DNA of 64,000 bases from Thermothielavioides terrestris NRRL 8126 (Eukaryota > Ascomycota > Sordariomycetes > Sordariales > Chaetomiaceae), in contig NC_016457.1 of NCBI RefSeq assembly GCF_000226115.1, forward strand, positions 7,316,001-7,380,000. The letters are read 5' to 3'. The notes beneath the pieces are model-generated. The model was given only the letters and a program-made list of their open reading frames with translations. It had not been told where the DNA came from and did no database searches. Every line of letters begins with the position of its first letter. Positions within the stretch are counted from its first letter, which is position 1. Positions 37,119 through 49,046 of the stretch are shown here, in pieces. The translations under genes and the position numbers were made by a program.

Positions 37119-39298
37119 AATTACCGGCCTGCTTTTGCAACCGCTTGTATACTCTGTACAACAAACTCTGGATTGGACCACTTTCCAGGCAGCACACATC
37201 ATCCTCGGCGTCTTTGGCCGTCTTGGACTCGCTCCCACAACCGGCGCTTTCGGCGTTCAAACTGGACGGGGAAAAATGGGCATTTGGTAAGGCGGGGGCG
37301 CCGCGCCTAGAAAGGGGCAGAAAGCTTCGTCAAAACTCTCCGGTCTTCGGGAAGGCATCGGCATTCACTCGTGTGCTTGCTCTTTGCGGAATGGGCTGCA
37401 TTGGAAAGGGGTGGAGGGGGGACGGGCTTGGATGCGGGAATATGGGATATACCTATTCTGGGAGAACTTGAAACGATTTGCTTTGTGCAGCTGTACTTGT
37501 TGGGTTTCGAGTACGGTTTCTGTCCTCGGTTTGGCACCGACATATTTGGTCACGGCGGAGTGAGGTGTGCGAGGGCTTTTCTCCTGCCTGGCGATTGCTG
37601 GGGTTGCCGTCGCTCTTGCTATTGCTGTTGTCGGTTCATAGTGTAGATGCAACAGATTGCGCAGCTCTGGTTACTTGCGGTAATTACCATCTCGACTCTC
37701 TGCGCGCTGGCCTGGGTTTTGGGTGGACAAACGTATTTTTATTTGTAGCTGCTCGCAGTTTGTGTTTTCGTGACGTTTGGTTGAGTGTTTCCGGGGGCAC
37801 ATCTGGCTTGGGTTCCAGAATGTATCTGCCAGAAGAGAACTTCCATGTTGATGTCAGCCAACAGTAACGTTAGCGTATGGATAGTCAGTTAGGGGAGCAA
37901 GCAACACCTTTCTATGTCCTTCACGAAAGACTCGGCTGTTGTTGTTGAGGATCCATACCGAGGTAGGATAAGGGCTGGAAAACCTGGACCTGGCTGATTA
38001 TACAGGTGCTCATTCAAGCTGGAGTTGTAATCAGCGGTGACAGACGTTGAGTCCAGTTATTATAATAAGTGATTGGGTCAAGTAGTTAGCACAGCACAAA
38101 GATTTCAGTGTTCAGATAGTCCCTCGGTGATGTTCCCGTCACTCGATCTCCGATGTCACTTTGCTCTCAACCACAGGGCCGGTTTGGGGTTTGGCTGTGA
38201 AACATCACTGAAGCTTCGGCTCAGGGTTGTTCTGCCTCGTTTTACTCTCCTCTTCCATTCCCCTACAACTGTCACTCCTTGAACATGGTCACCGAGCGTA
38301 TAAGAACGGGTGGACAGACATTCAGACCCAGCAGGAGAGGGAAGTCTTCAGTGTAACTACATGCTAATGCAGCAAACTTGTCAACCCTTTCCAAGTCAAC
38401 AGCTAACAAAATTGGGTGTATATTGGTTAGGTGAGCGCAAACTCTAGAACCAGGTGGACAAGTTCTACCAGGCACGGCTATTGCCATGGGAACTCGAAAC
38501 AGCCCAAAGGCACCCAAGAGATGTAAAGCCAGCCAGTCCTTCCAGCCACAAGGAATCAGGGCCATACGGAAGACTCAGCAAGCGAAACCCAGGGCACGCT
38601 TCTCTTCTCAAGCTAGTCTCTCTCTCCCGGAGTTGCTACATCACAACGCCCCATTCTCAATATGCGGAGCACCTCGTCCGATGAACTTGGGGCACCTCAC
38701 AGGCGAGCCTAAAGATATAGATAGGGCTGGCAAAGCTCGGGAGACAACCACGGCCGTAAACGTTCATTTTGCTTAGGTATATGCCTGTTTCAAGGACTCG
38801 AACTGCCCCTGAATCCCTTTTCCCGAGACCACGCAGCGGCAAACAGCGTGCTAGGGGCATCCGCAGCCAGGTCATTGCAGCAGCGCAACGTAAAAAGGAT
38901 AACTAGATACATCCAAGAGAATCCGGCCAGGTCCATTTAAATAGATAGGTAGACAGATCCGTGGATATAAGCAGACCGAACGAGTCCTCCAGCGGGACAA
39001 TCAAGGCTCTATGACACAACCACAGGGAACCAACTCATTCGTTCAACCGCTCGGGGATCCTCAACCTCAACCTTGACTCACTGCTTCTTCGCCTTCCTCC
39101 CTTCAAAACAACCCCGCTTCCCTCGGGACCCAACACGACGAAATACCCAGACACCCTCGCACGGCAGCAAATAGCCAAACAAATTCCGCTACCTAGATAC
39201 AGACCCTCAATAGCCGAGACCACCAATGAAAAGACGCATGACACGACATGATAGACGCGCAACAAGAACTTGTTGTCTCCCTTTCCCTTCCATACATC

Positions 39299-39318
39299 AT
39301 AGATAGATAGATAGATAG
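39299..39318. repeat. (GATA)n microsatellite
   Basis: About five uninterrupted ATAG units, immediately downstream of the membrane-protein gene on its 3' side. Confidence 0.9.
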
Positions 39319-39408
39319 CTGTAGTAGCCCCCTTTCCTAGCCTTGCCTTGCCGCACAACTCCTGTTTAGAGGGCCCCCAGACAAACGCCGCCACCGACCA
39401 GAGAGACA

Positions 39409-39425
39409 GACACACACACACACAC
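39409..39425. repeat. (CA)n microsatellite
   Basis: About eight CA dinucleotides, preceded by GAGAGACAGA, in the same 3' flank as the (GATA)n repeat. Confidence 0.9.
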
Positions 39426-39683
39426 GCAGAAAAAAAATTACCTCATCCCAGCCCAGATGAGAGAAAGCCAGAAGGAAGCCGAATAGCAGGCCGTATGCTC
39501 GTTGTTTTTAAGATGCCGATCCCAGATGAAATGTTCGCGACTGAAGGGCGAGAAACGTATGAAAACCCACACAGGAACGACTGGATGGGGTGGACGGGTT
39601 GGATGAGTGAATAAATACAGCGCAGAGACAACACCGAGCCGATCATCAGCCGCAGCGGCCAGGGCAGGACACGCCACGGCACA

Positions 39684-42178
39684 TCAGGTCAGATACCAGA
39701 TACAGGCGCAGGGGCTGACATCGCTGGGCGACCGCCTGGCGAGGTCGGGGGCGGGCGTGGGCGCGCCGGGCGGGAGGACGGCCTCGGTCTCCTGGATGTC
39801 GACGACGACGGGGATGCCGTCGCGGTCGCGCACCACGCGCGCCTCCTGCCCGGGCGCCTGGATCTCCACCTGCGTGCACCGCGCGCGCGGCGCGCCCGCC
39901 GTCGAGATGCGCCGCTCCTCCAGCTTGACCACCTTGGGGTAGCGCGCCGGCGGCATCGGGAAGTCATCGCCGGTGTCGATCGGGCCGAAGGGTCCTGTTG
40001 GTGTCGCGGTGGTGGTGAAAGCGGAGGAGGAGGAGGTGGTGGTGGTGGAAGAGGAGGAAGAATAGGTGGTAGAGGAGGAAGTGGGGGTTTGCGTCATGGG
40101 TGGCCCGCTCTCTGGGTTGTGCTCCGGCCAGTTGCCCTTAGTCCACCATGGCGGTGTTGGGTTGACTTCTGCTCGCGCGTTCACCGGCGTTGTTGTTGTT
40201 GTTGTTGATGATGATATCGCCGTCGTCGTGGACGACGATTCTGTTGATGATGAGGACCACCATGTATTCGGCCAATTCGGCGAGGTAATATTCTGCTGGG
40301 CATAGATGAAACTACCAGAGATGTCAACAATACAGTTCCCAACTTGAACAGCGAGAGAACCACGAGAAGTTCGTCCCCTTCGACTACTGGAGCCAAGCGT
40401 GAAAATGGGGGAAGGAGGGAGTCCGGATCGTTGACTTACAGTTCAAGATAGGTATCCGGCCAATTGCATACCCAAGGCTTCTCACCGGGCTGTGCAATCC
40501 CCTTCCGCTTGAAGGCCGATATCCCATCGATGGGAGGATCGAGGTGGCGAGCTCGACGCTGCGAGTTCGGAACGCTGAGCCAACCTTCGGGTAGAATGAC
40601 GGTCTTGTTGTACGACAACATTTTGTACCACGCGGGTCCGCGATTTGGCTCCGACCTGTCGCTGACGAGTTCCAGTGGAACGGGCCGCGGGATGGTGGGA
40701 GGCTGCTCCCCGTAGGAATACACGTAGCTCGCGAGCGTGTAAGAGTGGTTGGAGTTCAGCGAGGCGAGGTAGTTGTGGTCATCCTTGGAGATAGTCATCT
40801 GCAGGCCGGAAGATACCAGACAGTTCCAGGCCTGCGACATGCTCGGGTCCAAAAAACATGTGTTTGACGATGTCGACACGGCCATGAGCGGCACCGAATA
40901 AGTCCCTGTTGGTAGGGGCTGGAGATCCGGCGGCGCAGTGGTGGGCCAGGTGTCGAACGTGGGTTCCCTGCAGGATGTCAACAACGGCGGTTCCCTATCG
41001 ACATGACAAGCCACCGGTACTTACCAAGTCCCATCCCGGTGTCCCGGCGGCGGCTTCTTTTGTCGTCCCAAGAACACGCCAATCGCGGCGCCGAGGACGA
41101 TAGCCATGATCACCAGAACCACGCCGGTCAGGCATAACGCCCAATATGGAACCACGCCGCACAGCTTCCGTCTCATCCAGAGCTGCCATTTCTTCGGTGG
41201 TGATCCTTTTTCCGACACACCCTCGTCCATATTGATCCGTCGCTGGCTGTCGTCTGAGGCGAAACTGCGCGTCGAGTGCCGCGACCGCGGAGAGCCAAGG
41301 TCATCGGTCGACTCAAACTCGGGATTCCTGGTGGCTAGCCCTATGCCTCCCGCTCCCGGAATCGTCAGGACGGCGGACGCAGGCGCCGTCTGGATGGGAG
41401 GCACAATCGAGGCCCCTCCGGGAGCGGGATCGATGGTCCCGTCCATCGCGGCTGCCTTCCTAGCATAGGCCTCGTCGGGATACCGGGTATACGGAGGCAG
41501 CTGCTCGGTGTGGCCATCGGGACCAATGATGTCGCCAATATCATCGCCATCGGGCCCTGCCCGCCGCCGGTACTGATCTGGCAGACCGTGGAAGCCAAGG
41601 GGAATCGCGTCCGGCCGAACCGCATCTGCATCCAGCTCGACACCCGTGCTATCGGCTTGGGGGTAGAGGGCATAGGGATGGCTCGGGCCCCTCGGACCGT
41701 TATAGGACGACTCGGATGGCGGCACCGTCGACGACGTCACCGTGCTCATTGTCCTCGCCGGTCTGACGTTCTGCGGGTACATTTGGTACGGGTGTGATGG
41801 GGCGGACGGTCCCTGGTATGGGCCATCGCGGGGATAGTAGATGGTCGATTGGGTCGACTCGGTTGAGTTTGTCGCTCGCCGAGCCAGCTTTGTTGGCCCG
41901 TCGTGCGGTGACGACGAGCGTAATGCCATCTGGATTTTCGGGGTAGTCGTGGGGCGATCGGTCCTTGACGACGAAGCCGGGCTGTCGTCGGGCACGAGTG
42001 TTGACGAGCCCGAAGTCAGCGAGGGCGTAGACATCCCGCGCGGCCGGAATCCATCCGAAACCATGCCCCCCAAAGCAAGGTCGTGATCCTCATCGACAGC
42101 ATCAAGCGATATTCGCGCCGAAGTCCTCGCCGACACCCTCCGCTCCAAGTCGTTGGTCTTGTCGCTTGGGGGCGCCAT
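39684..42178 (-). CDS. Uncharacterised single-pass membrane protein with conserved ectodomain
   Basis: Function unknown. Exons 42178-41025, 40967-40440 and 40311-39684 (introns 57 and 128 bp) give 769 residues. The first 340 or so residues are disordered, Ser/Pro/Arg-rich and cytosolic by topology. One membrane helix (about 345-370, YWALCLTGVVLVIMAIVLGA) has a basic flank. The ectodomain (about 385-575) has a Trp-rich start (DGTWEPTFDTWPTTAPP), cysteines in NTCFLDPS, WNCLVS and WVCNWP, and several N-glycosylation sequons (NHSY, NKTV, NITS). A Ser/Thr-rich mucin-like stretch (about 575-660) leads to a more ordered C-terminal part (PKVVKLEERRISTAG). Similar fungal proteins exist (I recall a DUF7820-type annotation, and misannotation as glycoprotease), but I see no protease motif. 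The frame is open upstream of 42178 without an ATG. A cell-wall or surface role is an inference. Confidence 0.8.
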
Positions 42179-45100
42179 GGTTGGACGGTCAGGTCTCAAG
42201 GGTTCGGAACAGCTGCGGTCTCGTCTGGAGAGACGGCCGTCGGGGGCCGCCGCCAACTCTTCAACGCTAGGTGGAGGCTCCCTCTGCAGTCATCGACGCC
42301 CCTGTGTGCCGCCCCGTCTCGGTTGCTTGACGGGAGCGTCCTCGCGGTCTGGTTTCGGCGCGATCCGGGGAGGTCGCTGCCCGCAGATGACGGCGCTGCG
42401 GCTCGATTTCCTCGATTTCTTCCTCGATTTCTTCCTCGCTTTTCTTGATATTTCCTAGATTTCCTCGTTCTCTCGCGGTGCGTGTTTTTCTGGCGGTCAG
42501 GTGGTCGCAGTGGATGGTTGGCAGGAAATCGGGAATCAGCCCCGGCTGAAATCGCTGGATCTTGGCCAGGGCACGGAGAAGTGAACAGCCAGATGAACGG
42601 CACTGAACGTGGTTGTGGGTGTGCCGGACAGTTCAGGGACAAGCAGTCTCGATTGGTTTCGGACTCGAATTGGGGGGCCACAGGACCGCTTGCCATTGGC
42701 GGGCGTGGATTTGACCCACCTCATCTCCGGGCGTATTTGCCTTGGCGGGACCGTCGGAGGGCGCTTGGTGCACCTTAGAAGGCAGGGATGCGCACTGTCC
42801 GTGCTTGGCCATCGCTCTCGTTTGACCCTGTCTTCCTCCTCCGTGCTATGTCCTCAAAAAAGACTGCAGTGTAGATCCGTCCTCCGTAAATCCGTCCTCC
42901 GTCCTCCATCCTCCGCATGCACGCCCAGCGCCCTCATTGCCCGGCAGTCCTCTGGCACATTTTCACTGACGCTCTCGAGAGCGCGATGTCGGCTGGGCTG
43001 CAGGATGGAGGAAAGAAAAACAACCTGGACGGCGATGTCTCGGCAGCATCTGCCCAGTGCAATTTATGGGCCGCTGCACCAATATCCTCAAGCGCTGGGA
43101 TTTGCCGGAGAGTTGAGCCGAGCAAGCAGCCATTCCAAGGTAGCAGCAACCTACACTACAGCTTAGGCGGCTGCGCATCTGCGTTGCGACGGTGAAGAAA
43201 AGGACGGGCAGAACCATCACGCCGCCGAAAAGGGGCCTCACCGAACGGACCTACATAGCAACCATATGGGTAGGTCTCCCTGCCGATCGTCGAGTTGTCT
43301 ACTACCGCCCGACAAGCAGACTGCCCTCCAATCTTCCGTTGTGCACCCCTCCATGTACGTGGTATAAAGCAGCCCAGGCTCGCTGTATACTATAAAGTAA
43401 TAATTCATCGAGCTCGCTTGGACACTCTCCACACTTTCCAGGCGGTGAAACACCTGTCCTGAGCGAGTCTGTCGAGGTACGCCGGAAGCCAGAACGGCTC
43501 ACGCTGCGGTTCTTCCTGGGCTCAAACTCGCCTGACATCGGACGCTCAAGGTGTCGACCCGGTCCTGGACGAGAGTAACTGTCCAGGCACCTTCAACCGC
43601 AGAAGCACATATTCGCTTGTGTTGATCCAACAAATAGCTTGAGATGACTCGGTCCGGGTAAGGTGGACGACAAGCACGCAAACAGATCGCAATCGGCCAA
43701 AGTGTGGGGGGGCATCATTCACATATGATGTACCATTCAAGTCGGATCACGTCGGTCGGCTCAACTCCTGCGGGCACCTTGCTCGTGTGGGGTGTGCCTG
43801 CTTCCGAGATGCATCAAATCAATGCCACTTCGGTTGAATTGCCCCCGGTTGCCCTACACAGTATAACGCAAGAGCACACAATGCAAACGATTCAGCAGAT
43901 CCCATCATGCTGTGGTATTTTGGTCTCGGTGTGCAAGCGCCAATCTCTGCAGTTCAAGTTTCGACACTGATGCCATCAATCCTGCGGCGCACCATCGCCA
44001 AGAGGCCTGATTATTGGAGAATAACAAATGTGAGCCTTCCAGTCAACCTTATTTGGTTACTTGACTTTAACGTTAACTAGCGGATGGAAGCTGCGGCTCC
44101 CGTCGTGCCGACGGAATGCTGACGGGCAGTTGCGGTCGACACCCATGAAATGCTCAATAAACTTCCTCCATTAATAGACGGGGGGCAAGCGATCTTGATG
44201 GAGGCCACACTTTATGGTCAAAGGCAATTGCCGAACGGAGAGCAGGCGTCCTTGGGTTGAAAACTCTCGCGACTCCAATTGACATGGGACACGGCGACTG
44301 GCGACCAGTGGGACCGTTGATTCGACACATTGATCGAGTGTAGCAGCAGTTGGCAGTGAGAGAGGCTCAATGATGAGGATCAACCAGCTGAGTGATGTCT
44401 CTGCTGGAAAAAAACGGACGCTTTTTTTGCGTTTGCTCTGGGCCAGTTCACCATTTCTGCCCCGCGTTTGCTTGGCGGGTCACTCGTGGGAAGGGTTGCA
44501 TCGAGCGCCAAAATGTGGATAACTGGACAGGAGCCAAGCTCCAGGCAGCCCCGCAGCCCACGCAGCCCCGCTTGCTCCTTCTCTCCCCACCATCACGCAC
44601 CCTCCAAAACCGGCTGTCCGGGCCCTATTTTGGCAGTTTTGCTCGCTGTTGCAGCCTCACTTCAAGATGTTGGAGGCGTTGGAGAGAAGCCGCCCATTCT
44701 TAAGGCGAACAGAAAAGCTTTGCTGATTTGCCCACTCCACGAGGCTCTGAGATGGAGCTGCAGCAGGGCTGACTAGCCTGATCGCCCAGCTCGAGGGAGG
44801 CGTAACCCCAACACCGCGCAGAGGGCAGCTCTGCTCTCGTGAATCTCTGCCGGTCTCACTACTGTGGTAACCTCGCCGTGCACATTCAGAAGAGGGATAC
44901 CTACGTCCGTGAACTGGGACAAGCATCCGTCTCCGCACAACTACCCCAATCTACACGCGGAATCCGGATGCTGCTGCGCTGCGCTTGACTGCCTGCAGAG
45001 GACAGAGGCCTCGGTCGCAGACGGGAACCCGCATGCTGACCGCCAGTGCTGCAGCGAGGCAGCCACTGCAGTATCTAGAGAAAGCAGGGCGGGTGGCCTA

Positions 45101-45800
45101 CTGGTGTCGGACAGCACGCACCTTGCAGGAGAGAGGGGAAGCGTGGCCCGAGGCGCCTGGGGAGACGGTACACCAATCGATTCGACGCCCAGCTTGTGTG
45201 CCAAACACCCATGCTTCCGATCTGCCCAGCCTGCGAGCACAGTCGACAGGCGAGGCTCCTGGACGCTGCAACGAATCAAGACGGCCGGATCTGCGCTCGA
45301 GCAGCACAGCTTGTGGTTTCGTGGTGCCCGAGCCTCGCGCAGACTGGGTCGGACAGCCGCTGGGCGTGTCTACTTTTGGCCCTCGATTCGCTGTGTGCAA
45401 CCATGCATCATGCAGTCCCGGACGCGCCGCTTCGCCCGACTCGGCTGCACGCCGGTAAACCAGGCGCACGGCGCGTGTCTTCCCCCTTCCTCCAGTACGC
45501 CCCGACTTGGTGACGGGCGCTCTGCGAGCGCTACGCACGTTTGCACTCTTCATATTTCAGGGCGGCGCCCGTCTTCTTCTTGTCGATCCTCTCTCTGTCT
45601 CTCTCTCCTCTTTGCAAACGCCCTGCACTTTCTGCCGATTGCCATTGGTGACGGGTGTTGAACATCTACATGTGAGCCACATCACCACCATACCACCTCC
45701 CTTCGACTTCCTCTAGGATAGACCAAAGCCGTCTGGCCTGTCAGGCTTTACTTCTCATCACAATTGGACTTTTCAAGGGGCTTGATTGCCCATCCCCGCC
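42179..45800. other. 3.6-kb gene-free divergent region
   Basis: No gene is supported. Two TATA-like boxes occur close together at 43373-43396 on the plus strand. The long plus frame 44864-45661 has no domain and high Cys/Arg/Ser content typical of chance frames. The region must contain the promoters of the membrane-protein gene and of the acidic protein gene at 45801. Confidence 0.5.
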
Positions 45801-46605
45801 ATGTCGGCTCGCTCCAGCAGCTCGGGTTCCAGCTCACGGGGCTCCGGCGAGTACAAGGAAATTCGTCTTCCCGACAGCCGGGCCGTCAGCGCCTTAATCT
45901 ACTTCTGGTATATACTTTTCGGTTTTCTCGGGGTCACCCGCCCTCCTGGAACCAGAGCTTTTGCTCTGAATTCCTCCGGAGGTCACGCAAAAAGGAACTT
46001 CGTCTCTGACATGCATGGTTAGCGGCCGGAATCCGCGGAAAGTCAAATCCGTCCGTCGGTACTACGACGACGATTTCGACACTCGAAGCACTGGCTCGGG
46101 CGGCTCTGTCTTCTCGTGGGCCAGCGGAACGAGCCAGGTGTACCTGGTCGAGACGACCGCCGACTACTGGAATCGGGGCGACGACTCGGACTCGGTATCA
46201 TATTCGTCCTCCAAAAAACGGCGGTCGTCAAAGAGAGGCCGGTCCTCTCGGACGTCCCACCGCAGCCACCCCACGGGCACCTGGCCTAGGCACGCATCTG
46301 TCGAGGACGACGATGACGATGACGATGACGACAGCAGTGATGATGGCAGCTTCGATGGCTATGGCGGCCCGGCCGCCGGTCCTTACCCGCATCCCGGTAT
46401 GATGCCGCCCCAGGGACCGCCTCCGGAAGCCTTCCAGCCCGGCTACGGCATGTATCCGCAGCATGCCTCTCCACCTCCGATGCATCCCAACGGCTTCCCG
46501 ACCCCGCCCCCGCCGCCGGCATCAGCCATGCCGCCGCCACCGCCACCGCCTGGTGGCCATTTCGTGCCCGGTCGTGACGGCATCCAAGTGTTTGTGGACG
46601 GCTGA
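45801..46605 (+). CDS. Hypothetical acidic and proline-rich protein
   Basis: I do not recognise this protein. A two-exon model, 45801-45907 and 46023-46605, with a GTATAT donor and TAG acceptor preceded by CTCTGAC, gives 229 residues and sums to a multiple of three. The start is Ser-rich (MSARSSSSGSSSRGS). Next come a basic/acidic segment, RKVKSVRRYYDDDFDTR, and a Ser/Lys/Arg-rich part. A run of nine aspartates lies near residue 127. The C-terminal half is Pro/Gly/Met-rich with two polyproline runs, and it ends in IQVFVDG. No signal peptide or convincing membrane helix remains after splicing. The composition suggests a disordered, perhaps nuclear or cortical, scaffold protein. The splice sites are the weakest of this window. 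Confidence 0.55.
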
Positions 46606-49046
46606 TTGGTTATTTTCTTCCCCTTCTGGTATTCCGAGGCTCGTTGGTGAAAAGTGTACGGGCGTATCAAGCGGCGTTTGGGAGAGTCTTTCCCACTGGC
46701 GTTTTGGTTTGGATTTCGGCGGCTCCCGTGCAACAAATCATCACATCATCCGGGCAACAGGACGGGTGCTTACCTCTTTGGTTTACGACGCAATGCTCTT
46801 TGGTTCCGGCCATCGTCTCACATTTCCGGGCGACAGGCCAATAATGAGACATGACTTCTTTCTTGCTGCATTCGAGCGTGGTGACTCGGGACTCGAGCAC
46901 GCTGATTCAGCTCCACGACAGCGTCGTTCCCGACGCAGTATTTGGAGATGCGGATAGACGAACCCTAACCCGCTCATGCCACCCGGACCTTCACCTGTGC
47001 CGCATCCCTGCCTTCCCGCGTACTACCTAGACAACTCCCTCTCGTAGCGCGCTTCTCATCACGGCGCTTCGACGGCTTCGGAGAGCTCGAGTACTCAGTA
47101 GACGCCTGTGACGTTGAGTCACCGGGTAAAGTCGGCGGCTCGTTTCCAGATGTGAACATGTGCACATCGAAAGCTCCTTTCTGCTAACCAACCAGGTCGA
47201 AGTCCCTTGCGTATTCAAGGACGTCTAGGATGCCCTGCCGGTTTTCCAAACTCATGAAACCCACAGTCGACCTTCGCGCATGGGGTAAAAAAGGGCTGGA
47301 AGGATGGAGGTTATGCGGGGTGCGTGATCGGTCTCGGCTTAACTTTGAACGGTGCGGAATGACTACTGCGCCACCACGAGGCACCGTTCTGTCTCCCTCT
47401 TCCCCGCGAGCCGCAGTGGCGCGCCGACAACTCGCAGATGAGGCAGCCTTGCGGATGCGGCGAACCACCTCATCGGCCGGAACCACCCTAGTGAACAAGG
47501 CGGCCGGGCGTGACTCACCAATGGGGATGCCCGGCCGAGCGGCCCACTGACGGCCTCCCGGAGGACGCCGGCAGGTAAGGTAGGTACTGTGGTAGAGAGG
47601 TGAGCCCCGCACCGCACGCTGCCGCCGCCACCCCACTTGCCGGATTCGGGGTCTTGCGGCGGAGGAGTTGCTGTGTGCAACCGCGATGCGTGTACTTCAC
47701 AGTACAGATTTTCGAGTCGGGGCTTCGTGGATGGGGATTCGATCAGCCGCGCGTTCAACTGACTGACTCAACTGCTTAGCAGTCTTTGATATCTTGTGTT
47801 GAGAGACCCTGCGAGTTGCCTCCGAGCAGCCTTGTAGGGCGACGCAGGAACATGACCAGGGGGTTCATGACCCACCCTCGCCCAGGCTGCGGCCCCTCTC
47901 CTCCGCAAGCTTCAGGTTCACCGCCTGCTAGGGAGCGCCCTTCGGTTTGACTCGGCCTATTCAGACTTACACAGTAAGACCTGTTGGCAGTTGTTGATAA
48001 CGCGCATATCAATCATGCACGCGTCCAGCCTATGGCATCTCGATTCGGCCTTTCTCAGTCCTCCGCTCTCTGGAGTCTGGACGGGACACATGCAGGACAC
48101 AATGACCCGCAGTGATGCCTAACATCCGATGACGTGGTGAGCAGGTTGCCAAGGAACCGACTTCCAGGTTGCACGCAATGCGGACAACCTTCTAATCGGC
48201 TCGGCGAGGAGCAAAAGGTAAATAATCGGGAATCGCGTCCTCAGCAAGTTCAGCAAGGCGCCAGCAAGTGGCGGGTGATCGTTGACGCTCAACGTTAGTT
48301 AGCGTTAACGGCGTTCAAACGGCGGCCAATGACACACCCGCCGCTGCTTGCGGGGGAGGCTGAACCGATTCTCCCCACTGTCCTGCCGTCCTCAACGCCC
48401 GGGGTCATCGCTTGGAAATTGTTCGCAGCAGGGTTGCCACATCCGAAAGTCGACGGTCACCAGTGAGAAGCATGCGCGGTGGCTCAGTGAAAACTTTTCA
48501 TGCATTGTTGGTGGGCTTGGGCGCCGAGAAACCGGGTCACCAGTGTGACATGGGTCGGCATCCAGCCAATACCGAGATGCAGTGTCGACGGCTGTGTACC
48601 GACACACAGCCAGCGTGACACTCCATTAGGGCCTCTGCGTCGCGGTTCTGGGATGCCTCAAGGATGCGTTGCTTGAGGACTATGCCGTGCTGCTGCCTTG
48701 CGGGAAATGGCTTGACAGATAAAATGGCCACGAGTAGAAGCACCGCAAGGACCAGCCATTGCCTCGGAATGACAACAAAGGCGTGCCATGCAGTAATCCT
48801 GCAGCCTCCGAACGCAGTCAGCATCCCATCTCGGTCAGCGCTCATCGTTGATCGATCTATCGGTCAATAACCGATAAGTATCCATCCCTTTCCCGTCCAC
48901 AATCCCCCAACATCTTCAAGCTGTTTCCGTTTTCGGGTGGCGTTTTCGCCTCTTCCTCCTCCTCCTCCTCCTCCTCCCTCCGTTCATACCTCTTCTTCGT
49001 CCCCCGATATCACTACTCTCTCTCGCGCCTGCTCGAGGTCCTCACC
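46606..49046. other. Intergenic region upstream of BCS1-like gene
   Basis: 2.4 kb with no supported gene. It holds a telomere-repeat-like AACCCTAACCC at 46961-46971, a CAGGTAAGGTAGGTAC element at 47572-47587, and a pyrimidine tract (CTC)n at about 48950-48981 in the probable leader of the next gene. Confidence 0.55.
48950..48981 (+). repeat. (CTC)n pyrimidine tract in 5' leader
   Basis: A run of about eight CTC/TCC triplets within a longer pyrimidine tract, 66-97 bp before the start of the BCS1-like gene. CT-rich tracts near transcription starts are common in filamentous fungi, so this may mark the core promoter or leader. Confidence 0.6.

Larger units (their letters stand above)
37119..39683. 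other. Gap between convergent yap1 and membrane-protein genes
   Basis: 2.6 kb without a supported gene. It contains the 3' region of yap1 and that of the minus-strand membrane protein, plus simple repeats (GATA)n and (CA)n at 39299-39425. Short frames have no recognisable content. Confidence 0.5.

Noticed and set aside
44864..45661. 265-codon plus frame upstream of the acidic protein gene
   Set aside because: No domain and a Cys/Ser/Arg-rich composition; competing frames are open in the same region.
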